NCBI GenBank assembly: GCA_018969805.1
Contig: JAGWXQ010000075.1
Coordinates: 1 to 7,169, forward strand
Reading direction: 5' to 3'
DNA from: Paenibacillaceae bacterium
GTDB taxonomy: Bacteria > Bacillota > Bacilli > Paenibacillales > YIM-B00363
Length of the DNA: 7,169 nucleotides
In this document: positions 1-5,335 of the stretch, in pieces
Position numbering within the stretch: position 1 is the stretch's first letter
Layout: each line of letters begins with the position of its first letter
Notes under the pieces: generated by a model
Database searches by the model: none
What the model saw: the letters and a program-made list of their open reading frames with translations, nothing else
Told to the model about the DNA's origin: nothing
Translations under genes and position numbers: made by a program

Positions 1-1
1 T

Positions 2-97
2 ACGGCGTTGTTGTTTCCCATGTTGTGTATGCTCATCGCGGTGCTCGTCACGATGGCGACTCCAGCGGTGCTGACGATGAACGCGCTCGGCGCATGA
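2..97 (+). CDS. C-terminal end of TadC/GspF-type pilus platform protein (partial)
   Basis: Only the last 31 codons are inside the window; the gene begins upstream. The visible end reads TALLFPMLCMLIAVLVTMA followed by TPAVLTMNALGA and a TGA stop. A conserved LLFP leading into a long hydrophobic helix, then a short tail with a P-A-V/I-L element, is how TadC/TadB proteins of the type II secretion F family usually end. These are the inner-membrane platform proteins of Tad pilus machines, on which the pilin is assembled. The stop lies 17 bases before the start of the Flp-like pilin gene on the same strand, and pseudopilin genes follow, so the context supports the call. With so little sequence the family is inferred from tail pattern plus neighbourhood; any polytopic protein with a C-terminal helix remains possible. 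Confidence 0.6.
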   Translation, partial: TALLFPMLCMLIAVLVTMATPAVLTMNALGA

Positions 98-114
98 AAG
101 AGGGGGATGAGGCA

Positions 115-303
115 ATGCACAAAAAATGGCCGGTTGATCAACGGGGAATAGGGACTTTGGAAATGATGCTCATTATTGCGCTCATACTCGTTGTAGCAAT
201 TGCATTTCGCAAATGGATTATGGCATGGATCGACGGATTGTTTGCTTCTACGGATACCCAAGTCCATGACACGCTTAAAGACAACACGATTCGTCTGCCA
301 TAG
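115..303 (+). CDS. Flp1-like pilin of a Tad pilus (63 aa)
   Basis: Probable structural pilin. The protein has a short basic leader (MHKKWPVDQRG), then IGTLEMMLIIALILVVAIAF, a hydrophobic helix of about 20 residues, and a short polar tail. G11 followed by I-G-T-L-E16 is the prepilin peptidase pattern of Flp-type pilins, with Glu at +5 of the mature protein. The R-G-x-G-x-x-E-x-x-L-I-I-A pattern is typical of the short Flp1-like proteins of Bacillota Tad loci. I chose the ATG at 115 because GAGGGGG at 100-106 lies 8 bases upstream. An in-frame ATG at 94 overlaps the stop of the preceding gene but has no ribosome binding site. The gene overlaps the next one by 38 bases. The function is inferred from motif, size and position in the operon. 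Confidence 0.8.
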   Translation: MHKKWPVDQRGIGTLEMMLIIALILVVAIAFRKWIMAWIDGLFASTDTQVHDTLKDNTIRLP

Positions 304-1270
304 CACACATCGTGCGGTTGCACGTGGTGCGGTTGCACGTGGTGCGGTCCTCCTCGAGAGTGCGCTCGTATTGCCAATCGTATGCATCGTGATGCTGCTC
401 GTCACGGGGGCACTGATCGCATGGATGCAGACGATTCAAGCGTACATCGTCACCGATGCATCTGCCGACCGCGTCGCCCATGCGTGGGGGTCGAGCATGA
501 GCGACGACCGTGGATTGTTTGTGGCGCACGATCCGCTCTATCGTCGGACGACGTCCGAAGGACTGATGATGTGGCTCGGGGGAAACGGGGCTCAAGAAAC
601 GATCGCACTGCCGCATCAATCGCCGCCCCAATCGCTGCTCGCACAAAAACTGTCCCGTGCACACACCGATTGGCCTCGTGCGTATCGTGGCGAGGCGCGC
701 GTGCGCACACGGATGCTGTACACCGTCGTCGATGTGCGCGTCCGTGCACCACGACTGTGGGCGCACCCTGCGAACGAGACATCGTCAGAGCTCATTACGG
801 ATGCGACAGAATGGCTGCGGCACGTGCGGCTCATGCGCTTTATCATCCAAAATGGACAGCCGATCGTTGCCCGCATGAAGGCGATGTTGGCAAAGTTTGT
901 GCCCTTGCAGGGCGTGCTGTCCCCGATGGCTGTGGCGACGTACCGTACGCATGCGGAAGCGGTACGTGCGATACGGGCATGGGTACGGGGCACGGGAGCA
1001 CGGCGACCGACAAAGCCGGTCGGGCACTGGCGGTTGATCGATGCGCTCGATCGCGACGGTATTGCGCATCAAGTGTACATTGGAACAAAGTCGATCGAAG
1101 TGATCGATCAACTGGAGAAAGATCAAGAACTGCTGCGTACGCACGCAGTGCGCGGGGTCGTATGGCATTTTGTCCAGCGAACGGGTGAAACGACCTATGG
1201 ACCTTCTGCGCAGTTGATCGCTCGTATGCGCGAAGCGGGGGTGTTGTATGTCGTCCATCGTGCACGCTAA
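266..1270 (+). CDS. TadE-like pseudopilin with nuclease/toxin-like C-terminal region (334 aa)
   Basis: The N-terminus is TadE-like. R25-G26 is followed by A-V-L-L-E31 and the helix SALVLPIVCIVMLLVTGALI (about residues 32-51), then an extracytoplasmic part. TadE proteins are minor pseudopilins processed by the Tad prepilin peptidase. At 334 residues this protein is far longer than the usual 150-200. Residues about 250-332 match, from memory, the restriction-endonuclease-fold domain at the C-terminus of many Bacillota toxins and phage head proteins: R256-L-I-D259, H268-Q-V-Y-I-G-T-K, K285-D286-x-E-L-L, V-V-W300-H-F, G312-P-S, and a final G-V-x-Y-V-V-H. The catalytic ExK expected after the His reads Q269-V-Y271, so nuclease activity is doubtful. 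The ATG at 266 is the only start codon in frame close to the motif. It has no clear ribosome binding site and lies inside the pilin gene, so translation is probably coupled. A 15-base tandem repeat sits in the leader. Confidence 0.75.
   Translation: MTRLKTTRFVCHSTHRAVARGAVARGAVLLESALVLPIVCIVMLLVTGALIAWMQTIQAYIVTDASADRVAHAWGSSMSDDRGLFVAHDPLYRRTTSEGLMMWLGGNGAQETIALPHQSPPQSLLAQKLSRAHTDWPRAYRGEARVRTRMLYTVVDVRVRAPRLWAHPANETSSELITDATEWLRHVRLMRFIIQNGQPIVARMKAMLAKFVPLQGVLSPMAVATYRTHAEAVRAIRAWVRGTGARRPTKPVGHWRLIDALDRDGIAHQVYIGTKSIEVIDQLEKDQELLRTHAVRGVVWHFVQRTGETTYGPSAQLIARMREAGVLYVVHRAR
312..348 (+). repeat. 15-bp tandem repeat in the pseudopilin leader (2.5 copies)
   Basis: The unit GTGCGGTTGCACGTG occurs perfectly at 312-326 and 327-341, with a third partial copy (GTGCGGT) at 342-348. 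In the pseudopilin frame it gives RAVARGAVARGAV, so the residues around the predicted cleavage glycine are present twice. Perfect identity of the copies suggests a recent or slippage-driven duplication. Confidence 0.9.
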
Positions 1271-2888
1271 GCGGTTCCAAAGACGTGGAGCAATCACGCT
1301 GCTGCTCCTGCTCGTACTGCCGACGGTGATCGGGCTTCTGGCGGTGCTGATCGACTATACGGTAGTGCGTAGTGCACATATGGCGTCCTTGACGCACGCA
1401 CGACAAGTAGGGCGTTCACTGCTTGCACAATACGATGCGTCGCTGTATGACTATGGGTTGTTTGGGGTGCAGCTGATGGAAGACAGTGCCCAGCAAGCGT
1501 GGGACGCGATGCGCCCATTTGTGCTGGAAAAGGCGTTGTGGCGATCGGTGCGCACGACGACGGTGCGTGCACAAGGGCTGTACCCATTGGCGGACCACCG
1601 TTTTTTTTCGCGCCAAATACTTGACACGATGAAGATCGCCATCTTCGCCCATGCAGGCATCGAATTCGCCCAAAAGTGGCAAACGATGCAAGCACCTGTG
1701 ACCGCAGCGCTTGCCTCTACAGAGCACGCCGCGCGCATTACGGCACTCGTACAACGCCGTGAAGCAGCACTCGAACGCCTGTGGACCGATGTCGGGCGCT
1801 GGGTGCGCGCAGCGGCAGCAGCTGTGGCGACCGATAGCGAGGCACGGCTCGCATCGTGGCTTGAACAACTGCGTACCGTCGATCAACTCGAAGCATCGAT
1901 TACGGCACTGCACAAAAGCGCTGCAACCGCGCTCCCTCCTGCGTACGTGGAAACAGTGCGTTTGGATCTCATTTCGTGGGTCGCACTGTACCAAGCAAAG
2001 ACGGATTGGGCGAAGACGGCATCAGAGCTGCTCGTATGGTACGCCCAACAACAACAAGCACACAAAGAGCGGACGCGTGCGCCCGCCGATCCAATCGCAA
2101 AGCCGCAACCGATCGCGACAACGTGTCGTACCGTCCCCATGGACACGTACCGCCAATTGCACGCCTGGGAAGACGCATATACGAATACCAACGCACACAT
2201 TGCGACATACGGCACATCGACGTCGCTCGATCCATCGGATGTATTTGCGTTTGTCCAGCAGACGCTTGGCATGCTGCGCATCGTCTCTGAGTGGGCACAA
2301 AGCGTACGCGACGAACTGCTGCTCCATGAATACGTCCTCAGCCATATGACGTTTCGGACACAAGCGGCCGAAAACGTGCCGCTCGCGGTACAACACGTCG
2401 CCCATACACTCACCGATCACGAGGCAGAATACGTCTTGTACGGATTGCCCTCGTGTACGCTCAATCTCGCGGCAGCGCAAGCAGAAGTCATTGCGTTGCG
2501 GACAGCATTGCACATCGTAAAAGAGCTGACGACCAAAGTGGCTCCTACCGATGCGCTGTCCCCGTGGGCGTGGATTGCGCGCGTCGTGTCGGCCGCCTTT
2601 GCGCAAGCGCACATCGATACAGAACAGCTGTTGCGCGGACAACTGGTGGACACGCCGCTCATTCCCGCCCTGCGATTGTCGTATAAAGACCATTTGCGGC
2701 TCTTTTTTGTGTTTCATCGCCGCGATATGGCGGTAGTGCACCGCGTGCAAAGCGTCATATCCCTCAATACGGGAATCGACTTGCATCGCACGTACAGTGC
2801 AATCGATGTCGATGCGGTGTCGATCGTGTCCACATTGCTCCGTACGCCATTTTCATTGCATACAAAGGTGGTCGCAGCGTATGAATAG
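1248..2888 (+). CDS. TadG-like pilus assembly protein, DUF5702-type (546 aa)
   Basis: The N-terminus reads RRGAITLLLLLVLPTVIGLL and then A-V-L-I-D-Y, a single membrane helix (about residues 16-37). After it come a helical stretch rich in Ala, Arg and Gln and the motif Y62-D-A-S-L-Y-D-Y-G-L-F-G-V74. A helix starting G-A/S-I-T, then a small-residue region and a YD...L..DYGLFG motif, is what I recall of the TadG-like DUF5702 proteins in Bacillota Tad clusters. The remaining roughly 470 residues are mostly alpha-helical looking and probably extracytoplasmic. G14 resembles the prepilin cleavage glycine, but +5 is Leu instead of Glu, so processing is unlikely, as in TadG. The ATG at 1248 is preceded by GGGGG (1237-1241) at 6 bases and overlaps the upstream gene by 23 bases. 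An 8-T run (1611-1618) lies in the coding sequence. The exact role is unknown. Confidence 0.72.
   Translation: MSSIVHAKRFQRRGAITLLLLLVLPTVIGLLAVLIDYTVVRSAHMASLTHARQVGRSLLAQYDASLYDYGLFGVQLMEDSAQQAWDAMRPFVLEKALWRSVRTTTVRAQGLYPLADHRFFSRQILDTMKIAIFAHAGIEFAQKWQTMQAPVTAALASTEHAARITALVQRREAALERLWTDVGRWVRAAAAAVATDSEARLASWLEQLRTVDQLEASITALHKSAATALPPAYVETVRLDLISWVALYQAKTDWAKTASELLVWYAQQQQAHKERTRAPADPIAKPQPIATTCRTVPMDTYRQLHAWEDAYTNTNAHIATYGTSTSLDPSDVFAFVQQTLGMLRIVSEWAQSVRDELLLHEYVLSHMTFRTQAAENVPLAVQHVAHTLTDHEAEYVLYGLPSCTLNLAAAQAEVIALRTALHIVKELTTKVAPTDALSPWAWIARVVSAAFAQAHIDTEQLLRGQLVDTPLIPALRLSYKDHLRLFFVFHRRDMAVVHRVQSVISLNTGIDLHRTYSAIDVDAVSIVSTLLRTPFSLHTKVVAAYE
2864..2871 (+). promoter_or_regulatory. Shine-Dalgarno site for the short TadE gene
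   Basis: AAAGGTGG lies 9 bases before the ATG at 2881, inside the end of the upstream gene. It favours this start over the in-frame ATG at 2797, which would add 28 residues ahead of the prepilin motif. Confidence 0.65.
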
Positions 2889-3348
2889 CAAAGGAATTGT
2901 CACTCTCGAGGCTTTGCTCGTCGTACCCGTCTGGATTGTGTTTGGACTGGCAGCGGCAGTATGTACCGGCGCACTGTACAAAGAGGCGATGCTGCAGGAG
3001 GCGGTACGCGAAATGGTCAAAGTCGTCGCCGCAGCAAGCGCAGTCACACGCGCATTCCCGTCATTGCCTCCAGAATGGCAAACGTTTGTCATTCCCCATG
3101 AAGCAATGTTGCGCACCGTGCAGTCGCCACAGCTGCATGCGCAGTGGATCACGCCTTTTTTGCATACGTTTGTAGATGATGCGTCTGTGCTGGAAAAGCG
3201 CCATATGCGCATCGAACGCGTCGCGTTGCCCGTAGATGACGCACGTTGGTTTGGTGTCGTCGTCTCCTATACGTGGCACGTCCCGATATTGGGGCGAGCG
3301 ATCGTCTTGCGCGCCAGTGCGATCGAGCGGTGTTGGTACGGCATATGA
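2881..3348 (+). CDS. TadE-like pseudopilin (155 aa)
   Basis: This is a classical short TadE-like protein. The leader MNSKG5 is followed by I-V-T-L-E10-A and a hydrophobic helix through VVPVWIVFGLAAAV, so prepilin-type cleavage after G5 is expected, with Glu at +5. The extracytoplasmic part of about 120 residues ends in VSYTWHVPILGRAIVLRAS followed by A-I-E-R-C-W-Y-G-I. A beta-rich V-x-Y-x-x-x-x-P ending with an ER-W-G tail is usual in TadE proteins of Bacillota Tad loci. The start at 2881 overlaps the stop of the previous gene by 8 bases and has AAAGGTGG 9 bases upstream. The stop overlaps the next ATG (ATGA at 3345-3348). With the Flp pilin and the 266-1270 protein, it is the third predicted substrate of the prepilin peptidase in this operon. 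Confidence 0.78.
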   Translation: MNSKGIVTLEALLVVPVWIVFGLAAAVCTGALYKEAMLQEAVREMVKVVAAASAVTRAFPSLPPEWQTFVIPHEAMLRTVQSPQLHAQWITPFLHTFVDDASVLEKRHMRIERVALPVDDARWFGVVVSYTWHVPILGRAIVLRASAIERCWYGI

Positions 3349-3782
3349 TTGGGGTATTTGGTGTGGCGGTGTTGATCGATTGGTGGTGTAGTGCGCGTGG
3401 ATATTCCCAGATGCGTCTGGCGATGTGGAGTGTACTGTGTGTGTCGGCAGACGCGTCTGCGTTGCTGTGTATCGTCTGTGCGGCGGGAATGCTCATCGTG
3501 CGGGCGATCGGGGTCGATGCACTTCCGGCGTGTGTCGGGGCCGGTGCGCTGCTCGGTGTGACTGCGCTAATCTGGCTGTGCGCACTTGTGCTGTGCGGGG
3601 CATTGCTCGGCGTGGTGCTGCACAGACCGCTCATACACCGTGTCGCGATCATTTGCACCCAGTTGCTGTATGTACCGTCGTATGTCGCTTCGTTGCGGTT
3701 TACACAGAGTGCACATACGCCACGGGTGTCGTTTCATATGTGCGCAATGATTGCAGTCGGTTGTACCGTATGGTTTTCGTGA
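3345..3782 (+). CDS. Small polytopic membrane protein, possibly a divergent prepilin peptidase (145 aa)
   Basis: The protein is almost entirely hydrophobic with about four to five membrane helices and ten cysteines. I do not recognise it firmly. A Tad operon normally includes a short prepilin peptidase (TadV/CpaA, peptidase family A24), and three features here resemble one: an Asp near the end of the first helix (L-I-D12), a G56-V-D58 followed 13 residues later by L-L-G71 where the family has GxGD...LG, and a C-terminal R127-V-S-F-H-M-C-A-M-I-A-V-G139 resembling the family's last helix (R-I-P-F-x-P-x-x-x-x-G). The I-P-N element after the first Asp is missing, and the second Asp is displaced relative to GxGD, so catalytic ability is uncertain. 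The start overlaps the previous stop as ATGA. No ribosome binding site is evident, which suggests translational coupling. Confidence 0.6.
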   Translation: MIGVFGVAVLIDWWCSARGYSQMRLAMWSVLCVSADASALLCIVCAAGMLIVRAIGVDALPACVGAGALLGVTALIWLCALVLCGALLGVVLHRPLIHRVAIICTQLLYVPSYVASLRFTQSAHTPRVSFHMCAMIAVGCTVWFS

Positions 3783-3811
3783 ATGTTGCGCACCGATCAC
3801 CCAAAAGATTC

Positions 3812-3818
3812 AGGAGGA
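3812..3818 (+). promoter_or_regulatory. Shine-Dalgarno site for the FHA protein gene
   Basis: AGGAGGA lies 6 bases before the ATG at 3825. This near-perfect site decides the start against the in-frame ATG at 3783, which has none. It also suggests that this cytoplasmic regulator is translated independently of the membrane genes upstream. Confidence 0.85.
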
Positions 3819-3824
3819 GACGAT

Positions 3825-4946
3825 ATGCAGTGGGCACACATCGACATCGCATACGAACACAGCACGACCCAACCCGAATGGACGCTGACGATCGCCGATG
3901 AGCGGGCGTTGGTGCATACACCACTGCGCATGGTCATGCAGCATGCGCCACACGGGTTTGTCCCTGTGCGTCTGACGTACGTCGCCACACACGCACGATT
4001 GCATTATGACGTCACGGGATTGCGCAAGCTTGAGCACGTCTTGCGCGACGGGCTCGATCGCAAACAGTGGGAATCGCTGATCGCATCGCTGGCGCAGCGC
4101 GTACAGACGTGCAGCTCCTTTTTGATCGATGAATCAGAGCTGCTGCTGCATCCAGAATACGTATACACCGCACGAAACGAAGTCGTGGTGGCGTGCGTTC
4201 CGCTGCGGACGTTTGCGCATCCATCGGTGAAATGGGCGCAGTGGCAAGCGATGTGTGCGTCGCTCAAACGATACGGGTGTCCGCACGACATCGTCATGCG
4301 CATGACACCGGATCAGTGGGACGAGACGACGTTTGCCCATGCGCTGTGGGCACACGCAATCCAAGCGATGCCCCAGGACGGGCATGCTGTGCCCCAAGAC
4401 GGGCATGCTGTGCCCCAAGACGGGCATGCTGTGCCCCAAGTGTCTTTCCCTGTGCAGGAAGACGTCCCACACGAACGGACACGAGAAAAAGGATCGTTTT
4501 GGCAATCGTGCCTCGCCTGGATGGGACAACGCCCCACAGGGCACACCGCGCTACAGCCTGCACACACCGCCACAGCCCACGAACTTCCGATGCATGAGCG
4601 CACGACGATGATGGCCGATGCACAGCAGACGACGCTGCTCGGTGGCATGCGTCCACTCATTGTGCACGTCCACGTCGATGACGATCCAGCGTACGCATTG
4701 CGTATCCCTACATCGCCGTTTGTCGTCGGTAGAGAAGACGCCGATCACGTCATCCCCAAGCGCAGCATTTCCCGGAAGCACGTCGTATTTTCTTGGGTGG
4801 CAGGCCAATGGACGGTGCGTGATTGTGGCTCGGTCAATGGCTCGTGGCACAACGACCGCATACTCACCGACGATCGTGCGCTGCCCTTCGTGCCTGGCGA
4901 CATCGTCCGCATCCCCGGGGCGACGTTGACGCACGGCGAGCAATGA
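3825..4946 (+). CDS. DUF6382-type plus FHA domain protein (373 aa)
   Basis: This is a probable cytoplasmic phosphothreonine-binding regulator of the Tad machine. The N-terminal half (to about residue 180) resembles the DUF6382 domain that often precedes FHA domains in Bacillota: Y61-D-V-T-G, a helix, then F99-L-I-D-x-S-E-L-L-L-H-P-E-Y-V-Y114. A linker follows, with a 7-residue repeat (182-205) and two Thr pairs (T260-T261, T269-T270). The C-terminal FHA domain (about 290-368) has its full signature: G302-R-E, S316-R-K-H319, D333-x-x-S336-x-N338-G339. These residues bind phosphothreonine peptides in the family. The protein has no membrane helix or signal peptide. The last gene of the operon, it starts 42 bases after the membrane gene with its own strong ribosome binding site. 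No Ser/Thr kinase or phosphatase gene is visible in the window. FHA is certain by motif; DUF6382 is from memory. Confidence 0.87.
   Translation: MQWAHIDIAYEHSTTQPEWTLTIADERALVHTPLRMVMQHAPHGFVPVRLTYVATHARLHYDVTGLRKLEHVLRDGLDRKQWESLIASLAQRVQTCSSFLIDESELLLHPEYVYTARNEVVVACVPLRTFAHPSVKWAQWQAMCASLKRYGCPHDIVMRMTPDQWDETTFAHALWAHAIQAMPQDGHAVPQDGHAVPQDGHAVPQVSFPVQEDVPHERTREKGSFWQSCLAWMGQRPTGHTALQPAHTATAHELPMHERTTMMADAQQTTLLGGMRPLIVHVHVDDDPAYALRIPTSPFVVGREDADHVIPKRSISRKHVVFSWVAGQWTVRDCGSVNGSWHNDRILTDDRALPFVPGDIVRIPGATLTHGEQ
4371..4440 (+). repeat. 21-bp tandem repeat in the FHA gene linker (3.3 copies)
   Basis: The 21-base unit CCCCAAGACGGGCATGCTGT plus G is present at 4371-4391, 4392-4412 and 4413-4433, with the first 7 bases again at 4434-4440. 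The first copy differs by one base (CCCCAGG). It encodes the heptad PQDGHAV in the linker between the two domains. Each unit contains the palindrome GCATGC. The length in multiples of 21 keeps the frame if copies are gained or lost. Confidence 0.95.
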
Positions 4947-4949
4947 TCG

Positions 4950-5321
4950 CTATGACGACATCGTTCGTCCATTAAACAATTGGAGCGTACCGCCAAACTG
5001 CTTGAGCATATATTTGCACAGTTCGTTTGCTTTTGCTTTGTCCCCATGGGTGTGTCCGTCAGGAAGGACGATTTCGATCGTCGTGCCATCGCGCACCCCA
5101 AACACGATCGTACGGTATAAGTCGTTGTTGCCACGGAGCCAGCACCATCGGTTTGCCCCTTCTTCTGGGGTACATAGCGTATACGGAAACGCTGCTGCGG
5201 CGTACTCCCATTGCAGTTGGGCTCCTGTACGACGCACTTGATCGACGTAGCGATGCAGCGTGTCGATGACATCTTGGAGCGTACGGTGCTGGGGTACAGT
5301 AATCGTCGCTAAAGCGGGCAT
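4950..5321 (-). CDS. Small conserved protein, DUF1885-like (123 aa)
   Basis: The protein is soluble, with no signal peptide or membrane helix. Recognisable stretches are T-L-Q-D-V-I-D-T-L near the N-terminus, R-R-T-G-x-Q-L-x-W-E-Y-x-x-A-A-F-P-Y (about 30-47), and near the C-terminus I-E-I-V-L-P-D-G-x-T-H-G-D-K-x-K-A-N-E-L-C-K followed by L-x-L-F-N-G-R. From memory this fits the Bacillus-group DUF1885 family, which has a structure but no known function. The protein looks slightly short for it, with a clipped N-terminus. AAAGGAGG lies 6 bases before the ATG. That site overlaps the speA stop codon, 12 bases apart, so the two genes are surely co-transcribed and probably coupled. A role near polyamine metabolism is only an inference from this arrangement. 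The 3' end lies 3 bases from the convergent FHA gene. Confidence 0.75.
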   Translation of the reverse strand: MPALATITVPQHRTLQDVIDTLHRYVDQVRRTGAQLQWEYAAAAFPYTLCTPEEGANRWCWLRGNNDLYRTIVFGVRDGTTIEIVLPDGHTHGDKAKANELCKYMLKQFGGTLQLFNGRTMSS

Positions 5322-5327
5322 ATCGTG

Positions 5328-5335
5328 CCTCCTTT
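5328..5335 (-). promoter_or_regulatory. Shine-Dalgarno of the DUF1885-like gene, overlapping the speA stop
   Basis: Read on the minus strand, AAAGGAGG begins inside the TAA stop of speA (5334-5336) and lies 6 bases before the ATG at 5321. Ribosomes ending speA therefore sit on the start region of the next gene, a layout typical of translational coupling. Confidence 0.85.

Noticed and set aside
382..1188. Long plus-strand open frame of 268 codons inside the long TadE gene
   Set aside because: It is out of frame with a gene that has a clear pseudopilin motif and is rich in Arg, Cys and His without domain-like pattern; low stop-codon density in this GC-richer DNA explains it.
2022..2786. Minus-strand open frame of 254 codons opposite the DUF5702-type gene
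   Set aside because: It lies wholly antisense to a better supported gene, has no ribosome binding site that I could see, and shows no recognisable motif.
4371..4440. Possible CRISPR-like array
   Set aside because: The copies are directly adjacent with no spacers, in frame within a gene; it is a coding tandem repeat.
4954..4969. Hairpin GACGA/TCGTC as terminator of the FHA gene
   Set aside because: The stem is only 5 bp and no T run follows on either strand.
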